Notes: generated from the sequence alone by a model not told the origin. A DNA stretch of 64,000 nucleotides from Saprospiraceae bacterium (GCA_022841745.1 JALHQW010000009.1:98910-162909); one strand, 5' to 3'. Counted from the stretch's first letter, positions 35,208 to 44,018 are shown. Made by a program: numbers and translations.

Positions 35208-37466
35208 ATGCCTTTTCCCTTCCACCACCAACTCGACGCAATGGACTGCGGGGCCGCCAGCCTCCGCATGGTGGCCGAGCATTATGGTCGGCGGTACTCG
35301 TTGCAGGAACTGCGGCAGCGCACTTTTCTTGACAGAGAGGGCGTCTCTGCAAGGGGCATCGTGATGGCTGCTGAGGGGATTGGGTTGAGGGCTTTGCCAG
35401 TCAAAATCCCGTTCAAAGGCGCTGATAACCAAGATGTTGGGCTGCTGGACGCACCTGTTCCCTTCATTGCCCATTGGCGGCAAAACCATTTCGTCGTTGC
35501 CCATAAAATCACCAAAAAATGGATATGGGTGGCCGACCCCGCAAGGGGCAAGGTCAAGTACAGCCATGCAGAATTTCAACGCAATTGGTGCAGCGACGGC
35601 AACAAGGGCGTGGTCATCCTTTTGGAGCCAACCCCCGAATTTTACCAACAAGTAGGCGACAAAATCAACCGCAAGAGCTTCGGTTTCTTAATCAATTACC
35701 TGCGGCCCTACCGCCGACTCACCGGGCAATTGCTGGTCGGGCTTTTGGTGGCGAGCCTGATACAATTCCTATTTCCTTTTCTCACGCAGGCCGTGGTGGA
35801 CGTGGGCATCGAAAATCAAGACCTCGGCTTTGTTTGGCTCATCCTTTTTGCGCAGCTAATGCTTTTCGTGGGGCAAACGACTGTCCGGTTTCTCCAAAAC
35901 TGGATACTGCTGCACATCGGCACGAGGGTCAATATCTCGCTCGTCAGCGATTTCTTGGTGCGGCTCATGTCGCAGCCCATCAGTTTTTTCGATGCAAAAA
36001 TGACGGGCGACTTGCTCCAGCGCATTGGCGACCATCGGCGAATTGAGGAGTTCATGACCGTTAGCACACTAAATATCCTTTTCTCTGCCTTCAACTTGGT
36101 CATTTTTGGTGGCGTCTTAGCCGTTTTCAGCGTGAAGATTTTCGTTATCTTCTTGATTGCCAGCATATTGTACGTAGGATGGATTTTTCTTTTTCTGAAA
36201 AAAAGGGCCGATGCTGACCTGATGCGGTTTCGGGCCTTGAGTGACAACCAAAGCGCCATCATCGAACTCATCCAAGGAATGCAGGAAATCAAGTTGCAGA
36301 ACAGCGAACAGAAGCGCCGATATGGATGGGTTCATATACAGGCGAGGTTGTTTCGGGCAAATGTCCGCTCGCTCTCTGTCTCTCAATGGCAGGATGCCGG
36401 GGCACAGTTCATCGCACAGGTGAAAGACATCATTATCATCGCCATTGCGGCAGCAGCCGTCATTGAAGGTCAAATGTCGTTGGGGATGATGCTCGCAACC
36501 ATGTTCATCCTCGGCCAATTGAACGTGCCCTTGCAGCAGATAATCGGGTTTGTGCGCTCGGCCCAAGACGCTAAAATCAGCCTCGAACGACTCGCTGAAA
36601 TCCATCAAGAAGGAAAGAACGAAGAAGGGATTAGGGAGGAGGGATTAGGGATGAATGCCCAAGGCGGTATAACTCCTCATCCCTCTTCCCTCATCTCTGT
36701 TTCATCCTTCAACCCTTCGTCCCTTCATTTGTCGCTGGAAGCTGTCAGCTTCCGCTATAACCCCCTTTCCGATTTTGTGTTGAAAAACGTGAATATCACC
36801 ATTCCGGCTGGTAAAGTGACAGCCATCGTTGGGACGAGTGGCAGCGGTAAAACCACACTTTTGAAACTATTGCTCGGCTTCTACGAGCCCAGCCAAGGCA
36901 TGGTGAAGGCAGGCCAGCTTTCCTTGAAGAACATACCGCCCCACGAATGGCGGGCAAGGTGCGGGGCCGTGATGCAAGACGGCTTTATCTTCTCCGACAC
37001 CATAGCAAGCAACATCGCCGAGAGTGAAGCCGATTGGCAAACCATTGACCACGAAAAACTTTTAAAGGCTGTACAAGTTGCTCATATTCAAGAGTTTGTC
37101 GAGAACCTGCCGCTGGGTTACAATACGATGGTAGGGGCGAAAGGCAATGGCCTCAGCCAAGGGCAACGCCAACGGCTGCTCATCGCAAGGGCCGTTTACA
37201 AGCAGCCCGACTTCCTGTTTTTTGATGAAGCGACCAACGCCCTCGATGCGCATACCGAGAAAATCATAAGTGGCAACCTCTCCCAATTTTTTCAAGGTAA
37301 AACGGTAGTCGTTGTTGCCCACCGACTAAGCACGGTCAAGAATGCCGACCAAATCGTGGTAATGGAAAGGGGTGAAATCGTGGAAATGGGAACCCATGAA
37401 GCACTATCACTCAAAAAAGGGGCCTACTACCAATTGGTAAAGGAGCAATTGGAATTGGGAGCCTGA
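35208..37466 (+). CDS. C39 peptidase-containing ABC transporter (leader-peptide processing exporter)
   Basis: 752 residues: C39 cysteine peptidase (Cys14 in MDCGAASL, His in QNHFVVAH, Asp in WVADPARG), a six-helix membrane domain (about 160-460), and an ABC domain with Walker A GTSGSGKTT, signature LSQGQ and Walker B FLFFDEATNALD. Such exporters cleave double-glycine leaders and secrete bacteriocin- or signal-like peptides; no substrate gene is obvious nearby. The membrane-ABC linker (about 470-507) is encoded by heptamer repeats and is unusually Ser/Gly/Glu rich. Start 35208 follows the repeat directly. Confidence 0.93.
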   Translation: MPFPFHHQLDAMDCGAASLRMVAEHYGRRYSLQELRQRTFLDREGVSARGIVMAAEGIGLRALPVKIPFKGADNQDVGLLDAPVPFIAHWRQNHFVVAHKITKKWIWVADPARGKVKYSHAEFQRNWCSDGNKGVVILLEPTPEFYQQVGDKINRKSFGFLINYLRPYRRLTGQLLVGLLVASLIQFLFPFLTQAVVDVGIENQDLGFVWLILFAQLMLFVGQTTVRFLQNWILLHIGTRVNISLVSDFLVRLMSQPISFFDAKMTGDLLQRIGDHRRIEEFMTVSTLNILFSAFNLVIFGGVLAVFSVKIFVIFLIASILYVGWIFLFLKKRADADLMRFRALSDNQSAIIELIQGMQEIKLQNSEQKRRYGWVHIQARLFRANVRSLSVSQWQDAGAQFIAQVKDIIIIAIAAAAVIEGQMSLGMMLATMFILGQLNVPLQQIIGFVRSAQDAKISLERLAEIHQEGKNEEGIREEGLGMNAQGGITPHPSSLISVSSFNPSSLHLSLEAVSFRYNPLSDFVLKNVNITIPAGKVTAIVGTSGSGKTTLLKLLLGFYEPSQGMVKAGQLSLKNIPPHEWRARCGAVMQDGFIFSDTIASNIAESEADWQTIDHEKLLKAVQVAHIQEFVENLPLGYNTMVGAKGNGLSQGQRQRLLIARAVYKQPDFLFFDEATNALDAHTEKIISGNLSQFFQGKTVVVVAHRLSTVKNADQIVVMERGEIVEMGTHEALSLKKGAYYQLVKEQLELGA
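36624..36697. repeat. Mirrored heptamer iterons inside the C39 ABC exporter gene
   Basis: Left array 36624-36651 (GAAGGGA, TTAGGGA, GGAGGGA, TTAGGGA) and right array 36677-36697 (TCATCCC, TCTTCCC, TCATCTC) are roughly complementary, so the segment can fold back. The centre contains TGCCCA, similar to the loop of other elements. The frame is kept through it. Confidence 0.7.
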
Positions 37467-37577
37467 GCTATTTGTAATACAAAGGAACTAATCGGAGAAG
37501 CTGATTGGTTATTGCCCTCATACCCCCAAATGCCTACCTTCGCAGCCGCTAACCTTGTCACCCAACTGTATTTACGA

Positions 37578-38963
37578 ATGTCGAAAATATTAAAGACCCT
37601 AAAACAAGCACTTTCAGGAGAAGAGCAAGAATTCACGACGGGCAGCATCAACCGGGCCATCATTATGCTGAGCATACCTATGGTACTGGAGATGATGATG
37701 GAGGGCATTTTCGCCCTCGTTGACATTTATTTTGTGTCAAAAATCAGCCCGGAAGCTACTGCGACCGTTGGCATGACGGAAAGTGTTGTAACCATTATTT
37801 ACTCCATCGCAATAGGCTTGAGTGCTGCCGCAACAGCCACAGTAGCCCGCCGCATCGGGGAGCACGACCCCGAAGGTGCTGCAAAAGCCGCTGTCCAAGC
37901 TTGTATCTTGGCTTTGGTTATCTCCTTCATTATCAGCGTATTAGGTGTTGTTTTTGCCGAAAACATATTGAGATTGATGGGCGGCACGGAAAAACAGGTC
38001 GTCGAGTGCGTCGGTTATACGAAGGTCATTTTCGGCAGCAATTTCGTTATCATGTTCATCTTCCTGCTCAATGCCATATTCAGGGGAGCAGGTAACGCCA
38101 GCATCGCCATGTGGGTGTTGGTGGTTTCCAATGCCATCAATATCGTGCTTGACCCCATCCTTATTTTTGGCTGGGGTCCAATCCCGGCAATGGGCATAAC
38201 CGGCGCAGCAGTGGCCACTTCCATTGGGCGGGGGATTGGGGTTTGCATCCAAGTTTACCTATTGCTGCGGGGCACCAATATCATCAAGATTGCGAAACGC
38301 CATTTGGTTTTGCACATTGAAACGATATTGAACATGATGAGGGTGGCCAGCACTGGCACCTTACAGTACATCATTGCCAGCGCCTCGTGGATTTTCCTAA
38401 TGGCCATCATCGCCAAATCAGGTACGGAAGCCGTGTCAGGCTACACCATTGCCATTCGAATCCTCATATTCACCATCATGCCAGCTTGGGGCATGGCCAA
38501 TGCTGCGGCAACGCTCGTCGGCCAGAACCTTGGAGCCAAGCAACCCGAACGTGCCGAAGCCAGTGTTTGGCGCACAGCGCACATGGATATGGTTTTCATG
38601 CTCGTCGTGTCCATTATTTATTTCCTATTTGCGAGGCCCATCGTTTCGAGTTTTGACCCCAATCCGTTGGTGGTTGAGTCAGGCGTGCTTGCCCTGCGCA
38701 TCTTTTCTGTGGGGTATGTATTCTTCGCCTACGGCATGGTCATCTCCTCTGCATTCAATGGGGCTGGTGATACCCTCACGCCAACCTTGGTCAATTTCGT
38801 CTGTTTTTGGTTGATAGAAATACCGTTGGGTTGGCTCTTCGCCATTCAATTTGGACATGGCCTAGCGGGTGTATGTTGGGCAGTTTTCATCGCTGAGAGC
38901 CTCATGGCAGTGATTTTGGTGGTGTTATTCAAGAAGGGGAAATGGAAGGATGTTAAAATATAG
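37578..38963 (+). CDS. MATE family efflux transporter
   Basis: 461 residues with about 12 membrane segments and the two-fold MATE arrangement; cation-coupled export of drugs or metabolites. The N-terminal half contains INRAIIMLSIPMVLEMMMEGIFALVDIYFV-like sequence typical of the family. ATG 37578 (MSKILKTLKQAL) is chosen over 37512. A TACCTTCG at 37534-37541 with TTG 19 bases upstream may be its promoter. The TAG stop is the first triplet of an inverted repeat shared with the convergent gene. Confidence 0.93.
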   Translation: MSKILKTLKQALSGEEQEFTTGSINRAIIMLSIPMVLEMMMEGIFALVDIYFVSKISPEATATVGMTESVVTIIYSIAIGLSAAATATVARRIGEHDPEGAAKAAVQACILALVISFIISVLGVVFAENILRLMGGTEKQVVECVGYTKVIFGSNFVIMFIFLLNAIFRGAGNASIAMWVLVVSNAINIVLDPILIFGWGPIPAMGITGAAVATSIGRGIGVCIQVYLLLRGTNIIKIAKRHLVLHIETILNMMRVASTGTLQYIIASASWIFLMAIIAKSGTEAVSGYTIAIRILIFTIMPAWGMANAAATLVGQNLGAKQPERAEASVWRTAHMDMVFMLVVSIIYFLFARPIVSSFDPNPLVVESGVLALRIFSVGYVFFAYGMVISSAFNGAGDTLTPTLVNFVCFWLIEIPLGWLFAIQFGHGLAGVCWAVFIAESLMAVILVVLFKKGKWKDVKI

Positions 38964-39097
38964 TTGGCAGTTTGATAGTGGGCAGTTGGCAGCCAGTTCG
39001 ACAGTTGTATAGTAAGGGCCGGAACGAAATGCAAATGACTATTCGACTGCGAAACTGCACTCTGACCGCCAACTGCCCTTTGTCGAACTGCCAACTA
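38961..39097. repeat. Inverted GGCAGTT-type iteron element between convergent genes
   Basis: The left arm starts TAGTTGGCAGTT and the right arm ends AACTGCCAACTA, so each arm begins with the TAG stop codon of the gene reading into it (38961-38963 plus strand, 39095-39097 minus strand). Inner parts pair imperfectly. It could end transcription from both sides. Confidence 0.8.
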
Positions 39098-39646
39098 CAA
39101 ATCCTTCGTCAACCCTGCAATCACAAACCAAGAGTCAATCCCAATATTCGGCTTCGCTAAATTGGCATTGGATATGTGCCGAAAGCGCATTTTCAGGTCG
39201 AGGTTCATGCCGCTATCACCGAGTTTTTGGTGCAACCCTGCGGTAAAGTTGTCGGAGAAAATAAAGCCCCGTCGCTGTTGTCTCGTCTCAACCGTGATGA
39301 AATGCGGCCCCGAGCCGATGGCAGCGGTGATGGCCGTCTGTCCAAATACGTTCCAGCGGTACTCCAGCCCCAGGTTCGAGCCAAATTCCCATTCGTAATC
39401 GTCTTTGGGCGAGAAATGCACCCAGACCAATTGTGGTTCCAAATAGACGTACAGGTCGTTCTTTTTACCTTTGAGCAGGTTGGTGAAATTGTAGTAGAAC
39501 AACAGTTGGTAGGGCTTATACTGGCGGCCTTCCTTCAGCGTCTCATGGATGATGGGGATGCCAAGGTGGAAGCCGAGGGCGGGGGACGTTTGGGCGGGGA
39601 CTGTAATTGCAACGAAAAAAAATATAATAAATAATGTAAATCGCAT
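39095..39646 (-). CDS. PagL-like lipid A deacylase / acyloxyacyl hydrolase family protein
   Basis: 183 residues with a signal peptide ending PAQ and alternating beta strands of a small outer-membrane barrel. The C-terminal RFRHISNANLAKPNIGID stretch carries the His-Ser pair of the PagL family active site. PagL removes a 3-O-acyl chain from lipid A in the outer membrane, altering surface charge and immunogenicity. The gene is isolated and convergent with the MATE pump. The activity here is inferred from the motif. Confidence 0.75.
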   Translation of the reverse strand: MRFTLFIIFFFVAITVPAQTSPALGFHLGIPIIHETLKEGRQYKPYQLLFYYNFTNLLKGKKNDLYVYLEPQLVWVHFSPKDDYEWEFGSNLGLEYRWNVFGQTAITAAIGSGPHFITVETRQQRRGFIFSDNFTAGLHQKLGDSGMNLDLKMRFRHISNANLAKPNIGIDSWFVIAGLTKDL

Positions 39647-39742
39647 CTTTTATTTTTTGACAAAGTAAAGCAGATTATCTCAGTTTAAGCTAATTTTACC
39701 TACCAATGATTCTGTTTAAGCTATCTTGAAAAATAAAATCCA

Positions 39743-40546
39743 ATGAGGAATTTTCTACTTCTATCCTTACTCCATGTTTTAATCGTAAACACTGTTTTTG
39801 CTTGCGATTGCTTGCGCACTGAGAGTTTCTGCGAAACGATTTATAATGATGCAACTTCTGGCAATAAAGATACAAGGGTCGTACATGCCGTATTGACCGA
39901 AAAGACGGCTAACCAACTTGATTTCAAGATTAAAGAAACGCTCTCTGGCGAATTTGCCAATGGCAAAATCTTTTATTTCGAAAAAGGCCAAATCTTTGAA
40001 TTTGATGGGTTTGTGATAGGAAAGGAATATATTTTCCACTTGATTCAACCACTTTCTAAACCTCAGTTTCATTATCATTTCTGTGGCACACAGTACCTTC
40101 CTATCGAAAATAACAAAGTTGTGGGCTTTATCCAGCAAGGCATTTATGAGATGCCCCTCAAGGAATTTTTGGATTTGCCAAACTGTGGAGTCTCAATACC
40201 GTCGCTGGAATTAACTCCTACCTTGTTGACTGATAACTCACTCTTCCTCACACCTACAAATTGGCCTCACCCTGCGCCGCTTGAATTCACAATATTAAAT
40301 TCAATCGGCCAATTAATATTTAAACAAAAAATTGAGGAACTACAAGGGGAACAGCCTGTCACCATTGAATTAAAGGAGCTTTCGTCTGGAATGTATTATT
40401 GTCGTTTAGCTTATTTAGGAAGGGAGCAGATGGAGAAAATCTTGGTTCTTCGTGGTTTTGTATGGGTAAACATCTATCATATTGTAACCCCTCGTTTCAA
40501 CGAGGGGAGCATGAGTTCCCTCTCGCACATCTATCTTCTTTTCTAA
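39743..40546 (+). CDS. Secreted protein whose T9SS tail is replaced by MITE sequence
   Basis: A signal peptide is followed by a Cys-rich start (CDCLRTESFC) and a body with no named family, then a T9SS type A-like domain beginning near PLEFTILNSIGQ and running to EKIL. There the 263-bp MITE enters within codon 234. Removing the element and one AAAATCTT copy restores K-V-N-stop, a 237-residue protein with a normal basic T9SS end. As it stands the frame continues 33 codons into the element (267 residues, ending HIYLLF). Sorting is probably lost. Confidence 0.75.
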   Translation: MRNFLLLSLLHVLIVNTVFACDCLRTESFCETIYNDATSGNKDTRVVHAVLTEKTANQLDFKIKETLSGEFANGKIFYFEKGQIFEFDGFVIGKEYIFHLIQPLSKPQFHYHFCGTQYLPIENNKVVGFIQQGIYEMPLKEFLDLPNCGVSIPSLELTPTLLTDNSLFLTPTNWPHPAPLEFTILNSIGQLIFKQKIEELQGEQPVTIELKELSSGMYYCRLAYLGREQMEKILVLRGFVWVNIYHIVTPRFNEGSMSSLSHIYLLF

Positions 40547-40706
40547 ACATCAACATCAAGCATTTGACGAAAGATAGTAAATGCTGATGTTCTGTAAAGA
40601 AGAAAGATGTTGTTGGTGGGTATTTGCCAAATTCCCGCCATTAAAATAGCGGGTTACAAGATGATAGATGTTAAGTGAAATTACCCACAAGAAGACACGA
40701 AGAACC
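40444..40706. mobile_element. 263-bp foldback MITE, copy 2
   Basis: By eye identical to the element at 13427-13689 and in the same orientation. It is flanked by AAAATCTT (40436-40443 and 40707-40714), an 8-bp duplication different from that of copy 1. This proves independent insertion rather than segmental duplication. Confidence 0.95.
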
Positions 40707-40822
40707 AAAATCTTGAAGGTAAACTAAATGATAATTGTCTAAATGGCAAGTCATATTTTTCAATAGATATTATTGCCTCTTGACAATTTTTAGATAGAAA
40801 TATATTTAGGCTTTATTTTACT

Positions 40823-41332
40823 TTACCACTCCACCCCCTCAAAAATCTTCTCCACCGCTACCTTCACCCCATTCGTAGGGTCGTGTGCCTCACCCGAAAT
40901 GAACAGGAAATTCTGGTCATCTGGCAAGATGATACGGACGGCTTTCATGGATGGAATGATTACCCAAGCAGACTTCACCCCCGCTGGGAAATAGCTTTCC
41001 AATGCTTTTTTAACGAGGTCCTCCGGTGCTTGGCTCGGCGACTGGATTTCGATGGTGGTCAAAGGCATTTCCTTAGACTTGGCCTGTATTTCATTTAAAT
41101 GCAGCGTTGACAAAGGGAAAATGCAAATATCTGGTGTAGAGGCTTTTGGCTGAGTGTCTAAAGCGACCTCACTTTCTATGGCAAACTGGTGGCCATAGTT
41201 GATTTCAAGTTGTGTGGCTATCCGAGTCTGGATGCGGCCATGTATCCTGTTTGGCATAGGTTTATTGCGTTCTGTTTCGTAATCGGGTTCGTACTTTGTG
41301 CTTTCTTCGACAATCAAATCGTCTTTTATCAT
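40823..41332 (-). CDS. Uma2 family (DUF820) endonuclease-like protein
   Basis: 169 residues with the PD-(D/E)xK nuclease outline of Uma2: NRIHGRIQTRIATQL, then STPDICIFP (Asp) and TTIEIQSPSQ (Glu). The family is widespread, often in many copies, and its substrate is unknown. A minus-strand TATTTTTG at 41355-41362 is a likely -7 element. The MITE copy lies about 115 bases beyond its stop codon. Confidence 0.85.
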   Translation of the reverse strand: MIKDDLIVEESTKYEPDYETERNKPMPNRIHGRIQTRIATQLEINYGHQFAIESEVALDTQPKASTPDICIFPLSTLHLNEIQAKSKEMPLTTIEIQSPSQAPEDLVKKALESYFPAGVKSAWVIIPSMKAVRIILPDDQNFLFISGEAHDPTNGVKVAVEKIFEGVEW

Positions 41333-41716
41333 GGCCTATCTGATTTAGTTGGAACAAAAATAACAGAAAAACAAAACTTATTACTCATAAAACCATCCAT
41401 GTTTTGAAATATTGTCTAAGTTCCTGTCTGCCCACTTTCCTCCCAAGGTTTCGGAACAATACCTGTCAAACTGCCAACTCAAATGACACCGTACATCATA
41501 GAATAGGGCCTTCATCCACCCTTCATTGCCGCCCGCCCGCCACAGTTGCTGGGCATTGTGACGATTATTCATTGCCACTACATGGAGTTCCTACTGCTCA
41601 GCCTCATGTTTTTGCACAAATGCGAGCGACCTAAGTGCGATGCGGAGGTAAAGTTGTTTGTATATGAAAACGAGGGCGTATTGCCCTAGATAAAGGCTTG
41701 AAACAGATAAAGCCCT
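41333..41716. other. Intergenic region, Uma2 / RNA ligase
   Basis: No convincing gene. It holds the -7 element at 41355-41362 and a weak minus-strand hairpin with CGTTTT (41665-41687: AGGGC, 5-base loop, GCCCT) that may end the pyr operon transcript. Short open frames on both strands lack recognisable content. Confidence 0.4.
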
Positions 41717-42256
41717 TCAACCCAACCCAAAAACCTGCTCAATTTCCCATCTACCTTTTTCATGCCTCAAAAGGCAAATCTCCTCCGCCTTGAACTGCCG
41801 TTTAAACGTTTTTTGCTGAAAATAGGCCCATGCCTTCGGGAAAATATGCCGTTGCAAGTCCCGGTGGGCAATGGTCATGTGCGGGTTGAAGCCGTGGCTG
41901 CTTTCCCGCTTCAATCCGACAGTCTGCTCCAAATGGGTATTCAAGTCAACGGCCAGCTTGGCCAAGGTAGGGTTCGGCTCCACATCCACGAAGATGACCC
42001 TCGGCGGGAAGGAGTTGAAACCGTTCAAGCAAACCTCAAAGCTGTTTTGCCCTTCGGTAAAACCGTCTATTGCATCGCAAAGCGATTTGAGGTTCGTGTT
42101 GTTCCATGAAAACGGTGGCACCAAGGTGATATGCGGTGGCGAAGTGAGCGAATGGCTGGCCTGGAAATGCTCGGCACAATAGTTTTTGACGGCCGTGACT
42201 TCCTTTTGGAGATGCTCGTCAGGGAGCAAGGCGATGAAGAACAATGGGGCTCTCAT
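41717..42256 (-). CDS. 2'-5' RNA ligase family protein
   Basis: 179 residues of the 2H phosphoesterase superfamily, with the two HxT motifs in PPHITLVPPF and NPHMTIAHRD. Members ligate or open 2',5' RNA linkages or cyclic phosphates; the cellular role is often unclear. Its start overlaps the pyrB stop by four bases, so it is translated from the pyrR-pyrB transcript. Confidence 0.88.
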   Translation of the reverse strand: MRAPLFFIALLPDEHLQKEVTAVKNYCAEHFQASHSLTSPPHITLVPPFSWNNTNLKSLCDAIDGFTEGQNSFEVCLNGFNSFPPRVIFVDVEPNPTLAKLAVDLNTHLEQTVGLKRESSHGFNPHMTIAHRDLQRHIFPKAWAYFQQKTFKRQFKAEEICLLRHEKGRWEIEQVFGLG

Positions 42257-43179
42257 TTTCTTGCCGCCAACAAATACAGCACCGCCATCCTCACCGCCAC
42301 GCCATTTTCCACTTGCTGCAAAATGATGCTATGCTCCGAATCGGCCACATCCGAGGTGATTTCCACGCCCCGGTTAATGGGGCCGGGGTGCATGATGACT
42401 ATTTTCTTGTTCAAGCTGTCCAGCAGTTCCTTGTTGATGCCGAAATAAAGCGAGTATTCCCGAAGGCTGGGGAAGTATTTGATGTCCTGCCGCTCCAATT
42501 GTATACGCAGTACGTTGGCCACGTCGCACCATTCAAGGGTCTTGCGCACGTCGTGCTCCACGCCCACGCCAAGGGCGGGCAGGTGCTTGGGGATGAGCGT
42601 AGGCGGGCCGCAGACCTTGACTTCTGCGCCGAGTTTTTGCAAGCAAAAAATATTGCTGAGGGCCACCCTTGAGTGGGTGATGTCTCCGAAAATGGCAATT
42701 TTCTTTCCGGCCAAATCGCCGAGTTGCTCCCGGATGGAAAAAGCGTCGAGCAGGGCCTGGGTGGGGTGCTCGTGGGTGCCATCCCCGGCGTTGATGATAT
42801 TGGCGGATATGTTGCGGGCCAAAAATTGCGGAGCACCAGGCGCTGGGTGGCGCATCACGATCATGTCCACTTTCATGGAAAGGACGTTGTTCACCGTATC
42901 GAGCAGGGTCTCGCCCTTGCTGACGGAGGAGGCGCTGGCGCTGAAATTGACGGTGTCGGCACTGAGGCGTTTTTCGGCCAACTCAAAGGAAATGCGGGTA
43001 CGGGTGCTGTTCTCGAAGAACATATTGGCCACCGTTATGTCCCGCAACGACGGCACTTTCTTGATGGGGCGGTTGATGACTTCCTTGAACTCGTCCGCCG
43101 TCTCGAAGATGAGCTGAATGTCGTCTTCGGTGAGGTATTTAATACCGAGTAAGTGCTTGGTGCTGAGTTGTGCTTGCAT
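42253..43179 (-). CDS. pyrB: Aspartate carbamoyltransferase catalytic subunit
   Basis: Joins carbamoyl phosphate and aspartate in de novo pyrimidine synthesis. Carbamoyl-phosphate motif FENSTRTRISFE, then MRHPAPGAP, GDGTHEHPTQALLDAF and the C-terminal HPGPINRGVEI are all present. 308 residues is the standard length. It follows pyrR after a 74-base spacer made almost wholly of a mirrored repeat and overlaps the RNA ligase gene by 4 bases. Confidence 0.97.
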   Translation of the reverse strand: MQAQLSTKHLLGIKYLTEDDIQLIFETADEFKEVINRPIKKVPSLRDITVANMFFENSTRTRISFELAEKRLSADTVNFSASASSVSKGETLLDTVNNVLSMKVDMIVMRHPAPGAPQFLARNISANIINAGDGTHEHPTQALLDAFSIREQLGDLAGKKIAIFGDITHSRVALSNIFCLQKLGAEVKVCGPPTLIPKHLPALGVGVEHDVRKTLEWCDVANVLRIQLERQDIKYFPSLREYSLYFGINKELLDSLNKKIVIMHPGPINRGVEITSDVADSEHSIILQQVENGVAVRMAVLYLLAARK

Positions 43180-43183
43180 GTTT

Positions 43184-43268
43184 TTGAAGGATTGAAGGAT
43201 TGAGGGATTGAAGGATTGAATGGGGCACAGCGGCCTTCAATCCTTCAATCCCTCAATCCTTCCATCCT
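43184..43268. repeat. Mirrored 8-bp iteron element between pyrR and pyrB
   Basis: Left arm 43184-43220 repeats AGGATTGA/GGGATTGA; the right arm 43236-43268 is its complement, with a 15-base centre containing GGGGCAC. On the transcribed strand the pyrR stop TGA is inside the first unit and the array ends just before the pyrB start. The RNA could form a stem of about 30 bp between the two genes. Confidence 0.85.
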
Positions 43269-43810
43269 TTATTCGGAAATAGCCAAACAATATCTTCTCC
43301 TTCGACTTCCTTCCATTCCACCCGGACATAAGCCTCATCGAGCGAGTCCACTTGGATGCCCGTGAAGTCAGACTTGATGGGCAAATCACGGTTGAAGCGG
43401 CGATCAACAAGTGCCAGTAGCTCCACTTTTTGCGGCCTTCCAAAATCACCGAGTGCCGACATGGCAGCTTGCACCGAGCGACCCGTGTAGAGCACGTCGT
43501 CCATCAACACCACGTTTTTACCTTCGATGAGGAAGTCCATTTCCGTCACGCTGGCCCGGATGGGCTTGCTGCGGTGGCGAAAGTCGTCCCGGTAAAAAGT
43601 GATGTCGAGCTTGCCGTTTTCGATGCGAGGGATGCCCGTGATTTCTAGCAGCCGCTGGTGGATGCGGTTGACGAGCGGCACGCCGCCCTGCTGGATGCCG
43701 ACGAGGCAGGTGTTCTGGAAATCGTCGTGGTTTTCAATCAATTGATGGCAAAGACGGTCAATGGTCAGCGCAAAGCGCTCAGTAGGTAGTATGACACGTC
43801 CGTTGCTCAT
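43253..43810 (-). CDS. pyrR: PyrR: pyrimidine regulator / uracil phosphoribosyltransferase
   Basis: 185 residues of the PRTase fold; PyrR proteins bind pyr mRNA and also make UMP from uracil and PRPP. The PRPP motif VVLMDDVLYTGRS and the N-terminal RLCHQLIE are clear. ATG 43810 (MSNGRVIL) is chosen; the longer frame to 43963 is low-complexity and crosses a promoter and repeat. It heads an operon with pyrB and the RNA ligase. The -7 element ends five bases before the ATG, suggesting a leaderless mRNA. Confidence 0.92.
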   Translation of the reverse strand: MSNGRVILPTERFALTIDRLCHQLIENHDDFQNTCLVGIQQGGVPLVNRIHQRLLEITGIPRIENGKLDITFYRDDFRHRSKPIRASVTEMDFLIEGKNVVLMDDVLYTGRSVQAAMSALGDFGRPQKVELLALVDRRFNRDLPIKSDFTGIQVDSLDEAYVRVEWKEVEGEDIVWLFPNKGWKD

Positions 43811-43815
43811 GGGGG

Positions 43816-43823
43816 CAAAGGTA
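43816..43823 (-). promoter_or_regulatory. -7 element of the pyr operon, next to the start codon
   Basis: The minus strand reads TACCTTTG, a full TAnnTTTG match whose last base is only five bases from the A of the pyrR ATG. Confidence 0.45.
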
Positions 43824-43832
43824 GGAAAAGTT

Positions 43833-43889
43833 GGCAGTTCGGCAGGTCTTGTCCCGAATTTTCGGGATGGCAGTTGGCAGTCAGTGTGA
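43833..43889. repeat. GGCAGTT iterons with embedded hairpin upstream of pyrR
   Basis: GGCAGTT-like units flank a perfect hairpin (TCCCGAA, 2-base loop, TTCGGGA). Units resemble the element at 38961-39097. Confidence 0.5.
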
Positions 43890-44018
43890 AAAAAAATGGA
43901 CTGGTGTTGGTCAACCGAGCTAATGGATTGTGCGAGAAAGATAGGTTGGAAATCCAATTTCAATTTTTACATCATTTTGCTTTATTGCCCCAGAAAGCAT
44001 AGTTGAGTCCAATATTGC

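Noticed and set aside
40399-40587. 62-residue frame across MITE copy 2
   Set aside because: It is in another frame than the interrupted gene and mostly element sequence.
41381-41634. Short frames on both strands between Uma2 and the RNA ligase genes
   Set aside because: No motif, no start context and no homology that I recognise.
43811-43963. 51-residue N-terminal extension of PyrR
   Set aside because: It crosses the promoter and iteron repeat; MSNGRVIL is the expected start.
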